Shown: positions 1-8,747 of the stretch, one piece after another | Position numbering within the stretch: the first letter of the stretch is position 1 | How the letters are laid out: every line of letters begins with the position of its first letter | Assembly: GCA_030425205.1 (NCBI GenBank) | Contig: JAUIAP010000027.1 | Span: 24,787-88,786, forward strand | DNA from: Anaerolineae bacterium | GTDB lineage: Bacteria; Chloroflexota; Anaerolineae; Promineifilales; Promineifilaceae | DNA: 64,000 nt | Reading direction: 5' to 3' | Notes under the pieces: generated by a model | Databases searched by the model: none | What the model saw: the letters and a program-made list of their open reading frames with translations, nothing else | What the model was told of the DNA's origin: nothing | Position numbers and translations under genes: made by a program

Positions 1-35
1 CTCAGATTGGGCTGGCTGTATCTAGCGTCGAACGA

Positions 36-1514
36 TCATTCGAAACGCAGCACCCACGCTTGTTTATCGGCCGAAACAGACGCGCCATACCCCCCTGCGA
101 TAAGCACATCCCCATTGTTGAGTCGCGTTGCCGTTGCAAAGAAGCGAGTCGCAATCCCATCTCCACTTGGCGTGTAAAATGTCGCTTCGTTTAGATTGCG
201 TAGCTCAACACGATTGGCACCGCCAAACAGGGCTGCTTGACCGTTTGACAGTAAAAGCGAGGTGCCATAATGTTTGTAACGACTGCTGTTAAGCGTGTCA
301 GAATCTGAAAATTCGCCCGTGCTTGGATCGAAAATCTCTGTGCTGTCGTAGACCCCGCCTGCGTCGCGTTCATCAGCCCCACCAGTTATCAGCACGCGCC
401 CGTCGGCGAGTCGCACGGCATCATGTTTGTGGCGCTTGACAGACATGCTACCTGTTAACGTGAATGTGCCGCTCGCTGGCTCGTAAAGTTCAGCACTGGC
501 GTATAGTTCAATGGCGGAACGCCGACCCTGATGCCCCCCCGTGATCAAGACGCTGCCATCTGTCAGCAGCGTTGCGGTGTGTGATTCACGCGGCACAGAC
601 ATGGCCCCCGTCGCTGAGAAGGTGTTGGTTTGTGGGTCATAGATTTCGGCCGATTGTAAGAAGCTCCACCCTTCTCCCGTTCCCCCCGCCACTAAAACCT
701 TGCCATCGTTGAGCAAGACGGCGACATGCCCACTGCGACCCGTGAGCATGGAACCAGCTGAGGTGAAGCTGTTGGTCTGCGGGTCGTAGATTTCGGCCGA
801 TGCGAGATAATCACCATTAAACCCGCCCGCGATCAGAACACGTCCGTCGGGTAACAACGTCGCGGAATGTGACATACGACCAACCGCAAGAGTGGGAGCT
901 GGCGAGAATGTCTGTGCGACAGGGTCGAATAGTTCGGTGCTGTTCAACGCCTGCTCATTGCCTGCAAAACCACCTGTCAACAAGACGCGCCCATCTGGCA
1001 GCAATGTCGCCGTATGTGCGGCGCGTTCATGCAGCATTTTTGGCTGTTCAATCAGCGTGACCTGTGTGAACGCCGTCGTATCTTGCAGCACGGCAAAAGG
1101 ATCCGTCGTGACATTGCGCGTCGCGCCACGCAATTCACTCTGCTGCGTGACGTTCTCCTCTCCTTCCCGACCGACGAATGAACCAAAGTCGAACGTTGAG
1201 AAGTAGAGGGTCATCATAAAGAGACCCAGCGCGACCGCTCCTGCAATGCCAGCCAACCTGCCATATTTTGATCTGCGAAATAGCATGTTTTCTCTCACGT
1301 GCGGTCTGATGGCGCGGACGACGGCACGCTGCTCGGATGGTGTGAGCGGATCAACAATGATCGCGCCTACGTCCCACGTCCCTTCTCGCAAATCGGCCAA
1401 CAACCGCGCATAGCGCGCGCAATCGTCGCATGTGGCGAGGTGAGCTTGTTGTTCAGCGTTCAGCCGTTCATCCTGCGTCAACAGGTCGCGTAGTTGTTGG
1501 TGGATGCTTTTCAT
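36..1514 (-). CDS. Membrane anti-sigma factor fused to Kelch propeller
   Basis: 492 residues. The N-terminus carries a zinc-binding anti-sigma (ZAS/zf-HC2-like) signature, His25-x3-Cys29-x2-Cys32, which in this family holds an ECF sigma factor inactive. A single membrane segment follows at about residues 87-106. The rest is six Kelch-type repeats, recognisable by recurring DGRVL(I/L)(T/A)GG blocks, predicted to form an extracytoplasmic beta-propeller. The start overlaps the stop of the sigma-factor gene by four bases (ATGA), the usual coupling of a sigma/anti-sigma pair. Inference: the Kelch propeller senses an envelope ligand or polymer and relays it through the zinc finger. The Kelch fusion to an anti-sigma factor is unusual. 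Confidence 0.85.
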   Translation of the reverse strand: MKSIHQQLRDLLTQDERLNAEQQAHLATCDDCARYARLLADLREGTWDVGAIIVDPLTPSEQRAVVRAIRPHVRENMLFRRSKYGRLAGIAGAVALGLFMMTLYFSTFDFGSFVGREGEENVTQQSELRGATRNVTTDPFAVLQDTTAFTQVTLIEQPKMLHERAAHTATLLPDGRVLLTGGFAGNEQALNSTELFDPVAQTFSPAPTLAVGRMSHSATLLPDGRVLIAGGFNGDYLASAEIYDPQTNSFTSAGSMLTGRSGHVAVLLNDGKVLVAGGTGEGWSFLQSAEIYDPQTNTFSATGAMSVPRESHTATLLTDGSVLITGGHQGRRSAIELYASAELYEPASGTFTLTGSMSVKRHKHDAVRLADGRVLITGGADERDAGGVYDSTEIFDPSTGEFSDSDTLNSSRYKHYGTSLLLSNGQAALFGGANRVELRNLNEATFYTPSGDGIATRFFATATRLNNGDVLIAGGYGASVSADKQAWVLRFE

Positions 1515-2068
1515 ACGGTCACCCCTTCAGCCGCTAGCCACCCATGCAGTTGCTTTTGAGCATAATGCAGCCGTGAACGCACCGTTCCCTGCGGTAAGTT
1601 GAGCGCGTTGGCGATCTCTTGGATAGACAAATTGTGGCTATAGCGCAAGATAATGGGAATGCGATGTTTTTCTTTAAGCCGACGAACGGCCGCCCATAGC
1701 TGTCGATCTCGTTCGTTTTGCAGCGTGGATTGTTCAGGCGATGGACGTGGATCAGCTTCTCTGACATTGCGGGAGAGTAGGTCGTAGAGACGTTGCCGGC
1801 GTTGCTGTTTTCGGCCGATCATGCGGCACTCGTTCACCGCAATCTTGTAGACCCACGCCCGCAAATTGGTGTGTGGCTCATACTGTCCAATCCGATTGGC
1901 CGCCTTGATGATTGCCGTCTGCGCCACGTCTGCCGCCGCGGTTTCATCCTGCAACAGCGACTGAGCCAAGCGACGCAGCGGTGTATAAAATTGTCCAACG
2001 AGTTGTTCGACAATCTCATGCTCTGTCGCCTGACCCTGTGCCAACAGGTGATCCAAATTCAACGTCAT
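1511..2068 (-). CDS. ECF-family RNA polymerase sigma factor
   Basis: About 185 residues from the chosen start. Region sigma-2 (FYTPLRRLAQSLL through WVYKIAVNECR) binds the core enzyme and the -10 element. Region sigma-4 has the helix-turn-helix LSIQEIANALNLPQGTVRS for -35 recognition. The open frame extends to 2164, but ATG at 2068 is preferred because AAGGGTAGG lies about ten bases upstream and the extra N-terminus does not look like sigma factor. It is translationally coupled to the downstream anti-sigma/Kelch gene. Which promoters it reads cannot be told from the window; the two TolB-like genes just upstream on the same strand are natural candidates by position only. Confidence 0.92.
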   Translation of the reverse strand: MTLNLDHLLAQGQATEHEIVEQLVGQFYTPLRRLAQSLLQDETAAADVAQTAIIKAANRIGQYEPHTNLRAWVYKIAVNECRMIGRKQQRRQRLYDLLSRNVREADPRPSPEQSTLQNERDRQLWAAVRRLKEKHRIPIILRYSHNLSIQEIANALNLPQGTVRSRLHYAQKQLHGWLAAEGVTV

Positions 2069-2182
2069 ACTGTGCATCCTACCCTTGTAATGCAAGTGAG
2101 GCGAAAAACGTTCAATTTTGGTATCTAAACCCACGTGCGACATGAGTTTTGTCGCACGCTGCAAAGCTCGAATGATAAATGG

Positions 2183-3568
2183 TCAACCGCCCGTTTTTGT
2201 GCGAGACAATGCGTGAGCCGTCACGCCGCTCAAAAAGAGTGCGATAGCTAGCAACCAATGATTTGCCAAACCGAGAGAGAATGAACTAAGTTGCACGGCC
2301 GTTGGGGTGTTCGGGATGGAAGCTGCTGTCCAAACGGGTGAAAATCCACCTTGTGCGACAAGTGTGCCAGCACCGCCGCCGATTGGCATTCGATAGATGC
2401 TGAAGAATTGTGCGTTACTGGACTGGAATGAGTAGACAATTTCGCTGCCATCGGGCGACACTTTGGGATCAACGGCGAAGTTGCCGTCGCCATTGTGTTG
2501 TGTCAGCTGGGTTACCTGTTGCGTCGAAAATTTGTATTGGAAGATATTCGCAGCGGTGCGTGGCTGGGGCGGAAAGTCAAATTCAGGCCCTTGCGTAAAC
2601 GCAAAGACAAAGCCAGATTCATCGGGCAGCCAGTCAACCCCGATAAAGTAGTTGTCAAACTGATCGTAGATGACGTGCCGAACGGCATCGGCCGCTGGGT
2701 TTGCCGTGTCTACGACGTAGATGCCATCAATGCGTGTGTAGGCGATATAACGGCCTGTTGGTGACCAAGCGAGCGTTGCGCCTGATTGCAAATTGCCGTT
2801 GGCGGTGATAAACGTCTCTGCTTCAGCGATGGCTGGATCGGCCGAAATTTGACTCAACAACTGATTCCCACTGCCATCAAATACGAAGCCAATTTCCGAC
2901 CCATTTGGATGCCAACTAAGTTCGCCCGCAGAGTAGTTGCGGGCATTTCTGGCATCCAACGTGATGGTGGTTTGCACTGTTTGTCCCGCGATGACGTTGA
3001 CCCCCGCAATGTCGAGCCAATTCTCAAGCCCGCGTTTGGCGACGATCGGTTGGAGTCTATCCCCCATATCGGCAACGTCATTGAATAGGAGTGTGACGCT
3101 TGATCCGCCAAAACCGATGCTTGTGTGAACGGACGCGGACGCGCCCTGCACGTAGCCAATCAAAATCCCAGCGTCAATTGGGTGGAGGGTTGAGTTGCGA
3201 AATGTGACCTCAACCGAGCCCTTGGGGTAGCTGGCTAATGCAGCGCAAGCGGGGTTATTGGTGATACGCTGTAAATTGCTACCTTGTGGCGAGATGGAAA
3301 ATATATCGCTGTTATAGAGCGAGCAATCGATTTCATGTGAGCTACTCAGCGCGAGGCGCGAGCCATCTGCATTCCATCCTATGTCATTAATTGTGGTTCC
3401 ATCTGGATTGGGATTGCTCCAGATTGCACGGTTATCACTACCGTCAGGGTTGACGAGTCGAATTTCGTCTCCATTGGTTGGGATATAGGCAATTGTTCCA
3501 CCTGTATCGGCCGAAACGCTCCCAAAGCTCAATAACGTCAATACTACTAAAATGATTCGTTTGAACAT
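2183..3568 (-). CDS. TolB-like/PD40 beta-propeller surface protein (paralogue 1)
   Basis: 461 residues. It has a signal peptide at residues 1-20, then WD40-like/PD40 repeats (blocks such as SPDGSEIVYSF and SPTGRYIAYTR). These are interrupted by a compact beta domain (about 115-205, beginning PKGSVEVTF) resembling DUF4397-type inserts. A C-terminal hydrophobic segment (about 430-450) with a basic tail suggests membrane anchoring. Gene 4097-5494 encodes a protein of the same order and size, so this is a tandem duplication. TolB-like propellers bind peptides or other proteins outside the cytoplasm; no enzyme motif is visible. Proximity to the sigma/anti-sigma pair suggests an envelope role, which is inference. 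Confidence 0.75.
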   Translation of the reverse strand: MFKRIILVVLTLLSFGSVSADTGGTIAYIPTNGDEIRLVNPDGSDNRAIWSNPNPDGTTINDIGWNADGSRLALSSSHEIDCSLYNSDIFSISPQGSNLQRITNNPACAALASYPKGSVEVTFRNSTLHPIDAGILIGYVQGASASVHTSIGFGGSSVTLLFNDVADMGDRLQPIVAKRGLENWLDIAGVNVIAGQTVQTTITLDARNARNYSAGELSWHPNGSEIGFVFDGSGNQLLSQISADPAIAEAETFITANGNLQSGATLAWSPTGRYIAYTRIDGIYVVDTANPAADAVRHVIYDQFDNYFIGVDWLPDESGFVFAFTQGPEFDFPPQPRTAANIFQYKFSTQQVTQLTQHNGDGNFAVDPKVSPDGSEIVYSFQSSNAQFFSIYRMPIGGGAGTLVAQGGFSPVWTAASIPNTPTAVQLSSFSLGLANHWLLAIALFLSGVTAHALSRTKTGG

Positions 3569-3866
3569 CTCGAAATCTCCTAATTGTCTGATTGGTTAGC
3601 GGTGATTCGCTGATGACGTTTAGGATAGGGAGCAACTCTTGCGATTTCCTTTTGTTTGAGAGAACGACCGTCACGATTTTTTTAGAATACGGCAGCATGT
3701 GGCCCCATCAACTGCCGTTATCTCGCTCTTTTTCCTCCTCAAGAAGTGGCGACGCAATTTCTGTATTCGCGTGGTGCGTAACCAGATGTGATTACGCACC
3801 ACTTATCTTTCACGCCAAATCCCAAAGCGATGTCATTTGCAAAAGTGGACTGGCGCATTGGCGTGT
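3569..3866. other. Gap with a heptad-type hairpin and no gene
   Basis: About 300 bases separate two minus-strand genes. The only structure seen is the hairpin at 3771-3802. Short open frames here overlap on both strands, lack recognisable similarity or ribosome sites, and are not called. Confidence 0.6.
3771..3802. repeat. Intergenic hairpin, heptad family
   Basis: Perfect 11-bp stem: GTGGTGCGTAA at 3771-3781 pairs with 3792-3802 across a 10-base loop. Its heptads (GGTGCGT, AACCAGA, TGTGATT, ACGCACC) parallel those of the hairpin at 54158-54220 almost word for word, so the two belong to one family. It may terminate or stabilise transcripts. Confidence 0.75.
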
Positions 3867-4073
3867 TTAATCGAGGCGTGAACGCAGCGAGGTTGTCTCT
3901 GCGGGCAGCTCTATGCCAAACTGCGTTTGTAAAAATGCGACCAACCCATCTAGGTCGGCGAACTGTCTTACCTGCCGTGCGTCTGGTTGTGTGAGCGTTG
4001 CATGCCACTCATGTTGACGCTCATCGCACCACACACGCAGCAGGTAGACAGTGTACTCGTATTCATTCATCAC
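3867..4073 (-). CDS. Small conserved-looking hypothetical protein
   Basis: 67-68 residues (ATG at 4070 or GTG at 4073). The composition is protein-like: N-terminal YEYTVYLLRVW strand, a central basic and polar stretch, and an amphipathic LDGLVAFLQTQFG helix near the C-terminus. It starts 24 bases after the stop of the upstream TolB-like gene and probably shares its transcript. No cysteine pairs, membrane segment or catalytic motif is visible. I recognise no named family, though similar short proteins of unknown function seem common in Chloroflexota. Function unknown. Confidence 0.6.
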   Translation of the reverse strand: MMNEYEYTVYLLRVWCDERQHEWHATLTQPDARQVRQFADLDGLVAFLQTQFGIELPAETTSLRSRLD

Positions 4074-4096
4074 ATTATCCGTTTTGCGCTAGTTAG

Positions 4097-5494
4097 CTAG
4101 GAGCGCGACCAGTTTGGTCGCTTCTTCTGTGCGACTAAGCTGGTTGCACTCCAGACGAGGATTAGCAGTGTGAAGAGCAAGGTGGCGATGGGTTGGGTTG
4201 GGGTCGCTGTGGCGGCCGAAAACATCACGGCCGTTGGCGCGGATGGTTGACCACCGCCCCAGTCAGGGCGCACACCTTGCACACCGAGCGACTGCATTTG
4301 TGAGCCATCCATCTTAATTGTCCATAATTCAGCGGTGCCAGTCGGCCACGTTCTATATTGGAACACAATTGACTGCCCATCGGGGGAGACAGACGGGTAG
4401 TTGGCATACTGCCCATCTGGGGCAGACCCATCAAATTGGGTCAGGTTGACCAGCGTTTCATCATTCTCATCCCATGAAACGGCGTAAAGATTTTCGTAGG
4501 ATATGTAATCCTCATAGGCAAAAATCACTTTGTTTTCGCCCGGAACCCAATCCAACCCCTTGATGTTTGCGGTGAGATCGGTGTTGTTGACAATTTTTCG
4601 CGGCGGCGTGCTGCTGCCCGGTTCCCAGATGTAGATGCTGTCGGTCGAGTTATCGACATAGGCAACCCACTTGCCATCATCTGACCATGCCCATGTGTAG
4701 GTGACATCGATCAGGTTTAACGAGTCACCGATGCTGCCTATGGGCGCATTGGGACCGATCGTCTTGAGGTCGCCACCGAGTGAATAACCGATGGTGTTGG
4801 TCGTCGGTCGCCAATCGAGACCGAAGGCGAAAAAGTTTAGGGCGGCTGTGCTATTGCTAATTCTGTAAAGGGCGTTGGCTGTACTGGTTTGACCAGGGAT
4901 GACATCGGCCGAAACCAGCGGATCCAGCCACGCATCTGTCGTATCACTGACAGCCACAATGCGATGGCGATACCCAGGCCCATAATCGGCAACATCGTGA
5001 AATGTCCACGTTTTTGTGCTGCCTGGCAACACCGTCACCGTCTCCCGATTGCGTGCACCTTCGACATAAATCACAAATGTCGAGACATCGCTGAGTTGAT
5101 TCTCGAACGTGACCCGCACGGAACCACGCGGCAGATGGTCGGAGTCGGCGCAGGTGGGCGGACTGGTCAGGCGACGCAGATTGTTGCCGCTGGTGTCCAT
5201 CGTGAAGACATCGCTGCGCAGCAACGAGCAGGCATCTTCATGAGGGGAAGAAATCGCAATCGACGTGCCGTCCGGACTAAGTGCGACATCGAAGAGCGCG
5301 TAAAACTCTGGTTGCGGGATATTCCAAACGGCGCGGTCATTGCTGCCGTCAGGGTTGATGAGGCGGACTTGTTGCCCGTCGTTGGTGGCGTAGACGATGG
5401 CTTCGTTGTTGGTGGTTTCGGCCGAAACCCGCCCACTCAACAGCACGCATCCAATCACAGTCAGCAGGTAGAAAATCGTTAGTCGTCGTTTCAT
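4097..5494 (-). CDS. TolB-like/PD40 beta-propeller surface protein (paralogue 2)
   Basis: 465 residues with a signal peptide at about 1-25, PD40-type repeats (SPDGTSIAISS, SDDGKWVAYVD, SPDGQSIVFQY), a central insert beginning PRGSVRVTF that matches the insert of the neighbouring paralogue, and a C-terminal membrane helix (about 430-452) with a basic tail. It is therefore probably exported and anchored. It is transcribed divergently from the BTAD regulator at 5582; only 87 bases separate them, so both promoters sit there. No catalytic residues are apparent. Binding or sensing at the cell surface is the likely role by family; the ligand is unknown. Confidence 0.75.
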   Translation of the reverse strand: MKRRLTIFYLLTVIGCVLLSGRVSAETTNNEAIVYATNDGQQVRLINPDGSNDRAVWNIPQPEFYALFDVALSPDGTSIAISSPHEDACSLLRSDVFTMDTSGNNLRRLTSPPTCADSDHLPRGSVRVTFENQLSDVSTFVIYVEGARNRETVTVLPGSTKTWTFHDVADYGPGYRHRIVAVSDTTDAWLDPLVSADVIPGQTSTANALYRISNSTAALNFFAFGLDWRPTTNTIGYSLGGDLKTIGPNAPIGSIGDSLNLIDVTYTWAWSDDGKWVAYVDNSTDSIYIWEPGSSTPPRKIVNNTDLTANIKGLDWVPGENKVIFAYEDYISYENLYAVSWDENDETLVNLTQFDGSAPDGQYANYPSVSPDGQSIVFQYRTWPTGTAELWTIKMDGSQMQSLGVQGVRPDWGGGQPSAPTAVMFSAATATPTQPIATLLFTLLILVWSATSLVAQKKRPNWSRS

Positions 5495-5581
5495 CTTTAC
5501 ATCTCCATGTAATTCGGTTAAATTTTCAACAGGCTAACAGCTGACCCTTCAGAAACCCTTCACTTATTTGGAACAACGTTC

Positions 5582-8500
5582 ATGACAACAGACCCCCAGC
5601 TGACGATCTCAATTTTTGGTACACCGCAGGTGATGCTGAACGGTGCGCCCGTCTCTGGGTGGGTCTCGCGCAAATCGCAAGCCCTCTTGCTTTATTTGGC
5701 AACGGAACGCCGCCGTCATCAACGCGAACAGATCGCCACCGTGCTGTTCGATAGCCGCACGTCAGCGCGTGCGCTTGGCAATCTCAGCGTGTTGCTTTCT
5801 GATTTGCGCAAGAAAATGGGCGCGTCATTTTTTCTGACCGACCGCCACACCATTCAGCTCAATCCAGCCCAATCAGTGACGCTGGATGCCCATACGTTGA
5901 CTGCCACCGTCGAGCAGCTAGACGTGATGGGGGATCGGCTGACCCGTTCACAACTGGCGATGCTACGGCAGGCTGTCGACGGTTATCAGGAGGTGTTGGC
6001 TGGTTTTCATGTGCGGAACGCGACTGGATTTGAGGAGTGGTTGCTGTTGCAACGGGCGCACTATCAAGAGGTGGCGGCGCGTGCGTGGACGCTGTTGACG
6101 AAAGGGTATGAGAGTCGCAACCAACTGTCTGAGAGCATCGAAGCGGCGCGTCAGTTGCAAGCCCTCGACCCGCTGCGTGAATCGACACATCGCCAGTTGA
6201 TGCGCCTCTATCTGTTGCAGGGGGAGCGCAGCATGGCACTCGCGCAGTTTGAGACGCTGCAAACGTTGTTGTGGGATGAACTGGGTGTCGAGCCAGACGA
6301 CGCGACGCTCCAACTGCATGAACAGATCGCACGCGAGACGGGGACGGTGGCGGTCGAGAGGCGCAGCCAGCCACAGCCAACGTCACATAATCTGCCGGCT
6401 GAGACGACCGTTTTTTTCGGCCGAACCCGCGAACTCGCCCAACTGCACACCCAGCTTGACAACCCAGATTGTCGTCTGCTGACGTTGGTGGGGCAGGGGG
6501 GCAGCGGCAAATCACGGCTGGCGATGACCGCCGCCCGCAGTCGCGCGGGTCGCTATCTCGATGGGGTTTGGTTTGTGCCGCTGGCTGCCGTAACCGACAC
6601 TGCTGGCATTGTGACGACGCTGGCAAACGTGTTTGGGCTGCATTTTCAGGGAAATGTCGCGCCGCGCGAACAGGTGCAAAACTGGCTGCGTGGACGCGAA
6701 ATGCTGTTGGTTCTCGACAACTTTGAGCAGTTGATGGACGGGGACGCGCCCGACTTTATTAGCGGGCTGTTGCAAGCTGCGCCCGATGTGCAACTGTTGA
6801 TCACATCACGCGAGCGGCTGCAACTGGCGGCGGAATGGCTGTTGGAGGTCGGGGGATTGCCGTATTCGGCCGATTCCACCGCCGCACGCGATCTCTTTGT
6901 CGAACGCGCCACGCGCCTACAACCTGAATTTGCATTATCGGCCGAAACAACCCCGCTGTTACTGCGCCTCTGCCAATTGGTTGATGGCTTACCGCTGGCA
7001 ATTGAGTTGGCCGCCTCATGGATTCGCACGCTCTCGTTGAGCGCGATTGTGGGCGAAGTGGAGCGCAATCTCGACTTTCTGGCGACCCGTCTGCGCGACC
7101 TGCCCCCACGCCATCGCAGCATTCGAGCCGTGATCGACGCATCTTGGCAACAACTGACCGCTCACGAACAGATCGCCTATGCCAAACTCGCCATTTTTCG
7201 TGCCAGCTTCAGCCGTGAAGCAGCACAAGCGGTCACCGATGTCTCAGCCAGCACGCTTGCGCTGTTGATCGACCGTTCGCTACTCGACCGTGTGGGACAG
7301 GATCGCTATCGTTTTCACCCGCTGTTGCAACAGTTTGCTACGGAACGCCTGACCGCAAAACTCGATCTCCATGCGACTCTCTCCCAACGTCACGCGACCT
7401 ATTTTGCGCAACATCTCGCTGCCGTGCAGCCAGCTGTTTTGCGCGGTGATGCGGCGGTCATAGCCGATTTGCGTGCTGATGCTGAAAACGTGCGGAGCGC
7501 GTGGCAGTGGGCCGTTACCCAGCAAGCGCGCGACGTGATCGACATCGCATGGGGTGGATACTACACCTTTTTGTTTGACGTACTCTCGCAGTATGCCGAG
7601 GGAATCGAACAGTTTACGGCTGCCACTGCCTTTTTGGACAAGCCCAGCGATGAGCCGCTACTCGCTGCTTTAACCGCGCGGATCGGCTGGTTGCAAATGG
7701 AGATGAATCAAATTGAGGCGGCCGCGCAGTCGCTGGAAGCGAGTTTAACGCTGGCGCAAAAACAGCGTTTACTGGCGCTTGAGGTGTATGTGTTAGCGCG
7801 GTTGGCGATGGTGAAGGTGTGGCAGGGGGAGTTGGCGCGGGCGCGGGAACTGCTCGAATCGGCCGAAACGCATTGTCGCGCCCATCCCGACCTAGCGGCC
7901 GAACATCCCGTTGTGCTCGTTCACACCGCCATCCTCTATCGACACGAAGGCCATGCCGAACAGGGGCTTGCGCTGCTGCAAGAAGCACACGAACGCGCGC
8001 TGGCTGGCGACGATACGCAGACGCTGGAAGTGATTTACAACAATCTTGGCACGACCTACTTTAAGCTGGCGCGTTGGGCAGAGGCTCGCACGGCGTTTGA
8101 AGCCAATCTTGAACGCAATGAGGTGCAGGGCAATCGCCGCAACGCCGCTATCGCATTGCACAACCTGATGCACGTTTGCATGAAATTGCGCGACTTTGCG
8201 GCCGCTCGTGACTATGGTCTGCGTTCGCTGCGTCTCTTTCAAGAGCTACAGCAGACGCAATACGCGACGATGACGCTCTCGATTTTGGGCGACGTGGAGC
8301 GGCTGGCGGGGCAGCGATCGACGGCACGCAAACGCTATCGGGCAGCATTGCGACAGGCGGCGTTGGGACGTGCCGAGTGGATTCAGCTCGACGCGCTTGA
8401 ACGCTATGCGCGGCTGCTCATCGCTGAGGCGCAAACGCTGGACGCGCATGAGATATTGACGTTTGTGGCGCATCATCCCGCCGCGATTGCGGAAACGCGG

Positions 8501-8608
8501 GAATCGGCCGAAAGGCAGCTGGCCGAGTTGGTGGGGGTGGTTTCGGCCGATTCACACACGAAACCCGTGCCGCAACGATCGCTGGTTGAGTTCATCGCCC
8601 AATTCTAA
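5582..8608 (+). CDS. AfsR/SARP-like regulator: BTAD, NB-ARC ATPase and TPR
   Basis: 1008 residues. The order is: SARP-type winged helix (about 8-95), BTAD helical domain (about 100-255, with LDPLRESTHRQLMRLYLLQG), NB-ARC/STAND NTPase (about 275-560) with Walker A GQGGSGKS at 304-311 and Walker B LLVLDNF near 375-381, and a long C-terminal tetratricopeptide array (about 640-980). By family, these proteins bind DNA upstream of target genes and are switched by nucleotide binding and ligands read by the repeats. An ABC exporter pair and a small LuxR protein follow on the same strand, so transport or export control is plausible. The start is ATG at 5582 with a weak ribosome site. Confidence 0.9.
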   Translation: MTTDPQLTISIFGTPQVMLNGAPVSGWVSRKSQALLLYLATERRRHQREQIATVLFDSRTSARALGNLSVLLSDLRKKMGASFFLTDRHTIQLNPAQSVTLDAHTLTATVEQLDVMGDRLTRSQLAMLRQAVDGYQEVLAGFHVRNATGFEEWLLLQRAHYQEVAARAWTLLTKGYESRNQLSESIEAARQLQALDPLRESTHRQLMRLYLLQGERSMALAQFETLQTLLWDELGVEPDDATLQLHEQIARETGTVAVERRSQPQPTSHNLPAETTVFFGRTRELAQLHTQLDNPDCRLLTLVGQGGSGKSRLAMTAARSRAGRYLDGVWFVPLAAVTDTAGIVTTLANVFGLHFQGNVAPREQVQNWLRGREMLLVLDNFEQLMDGDAPDFISGLLQAAPDVQLLITSRERLQLAAEWLLEVGGLPYSADSTAARDLFVERATRLQPEFALSAETTPLLLRLCQLVDGLPLAIELAASWIRTLSLSAIVGEVERNLDFLATRLRDLPPRHRSIRAVIDASWQQLTAHEQIAYAKLAIFRASFSREAAQAVTDVSASTLALLIDRSLLDRVGQDRYRFHPLLQQFATERLTAKLDLHATLSQRHATYFAQHLAAVQPAVLRGDAAVIADLRADAENVRSAWQWAVTQQARDVIDIAWGGYYTFLFDVLSQYAEGIEQFTAATAFLDKPSDEPLLAALTARIGWLQMEMNQIEAAAQSLEASLTLAQKQRLLALEVYVLARLAMVKVWQGELARARELLESAETHCRAHPDLAAEHPVVLVHTAILYRHEGHAEQGLALLQEAHERALAGDDTQTLEVIYNNLGTTYFKLARWAEARTAFEANLERNEVQGNRRNAAIALHNLMHVCMKLRDFAAARDYGLRSLRLFQELQQTQYATMTLSILGDVERLAGQRSTARKRYRAALRQAALGRAEWIQLDALERYARLLIAEAQTLDAHEILTFVAHHPAAIAETRESAERQLAELVGVVSADSHTKPVPQRSLVEFIAQF

Positions 8609-8636
8609 ATCGTATAAAGAGAAAACAGTTTTGCTT

Positions 8637-8685
8637 TTGCAACAACGAGTCAACCGATCGGTTGATTTGTTATGGCTGGTTGCAA
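8637..8685 (+). promoter_or_regulatory. Nested palindromic operator upstream of ABC exporter
   Basis: TCAACCGATCGGTTGA at 8650-8665 is a perfect 16-base palindrome. It is bracketed by an outer inverted pair, TTGCAAC at 8637-8643 and GTTGCAA at 8679-8685. It lies 80-110 bases before the ABC ATPase start. The form is typical of a dimeric repressor site; the regulator is unknown. Confidence 0.6.
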
Positions 8686-8747
8686 CGGAAGCTGAATCCA
8701 ATGCGTACAATTCTCATAGTGATAAAACGATAAAACAGGGACACAAA

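Noticed and set aside
4889..5482. 197-codon plus-strand open frame
   Set aside because: Antisense to the second TolB-like gene; Arg/His-rich, no motif, no ribosome site.
8463..8747. N-terminal extension of the ABC ATPase
   Set aside because: Overlaps the end of the BTAD regulator and crosses the palindromic operator; the ATG at 8748 gives the normal family start.
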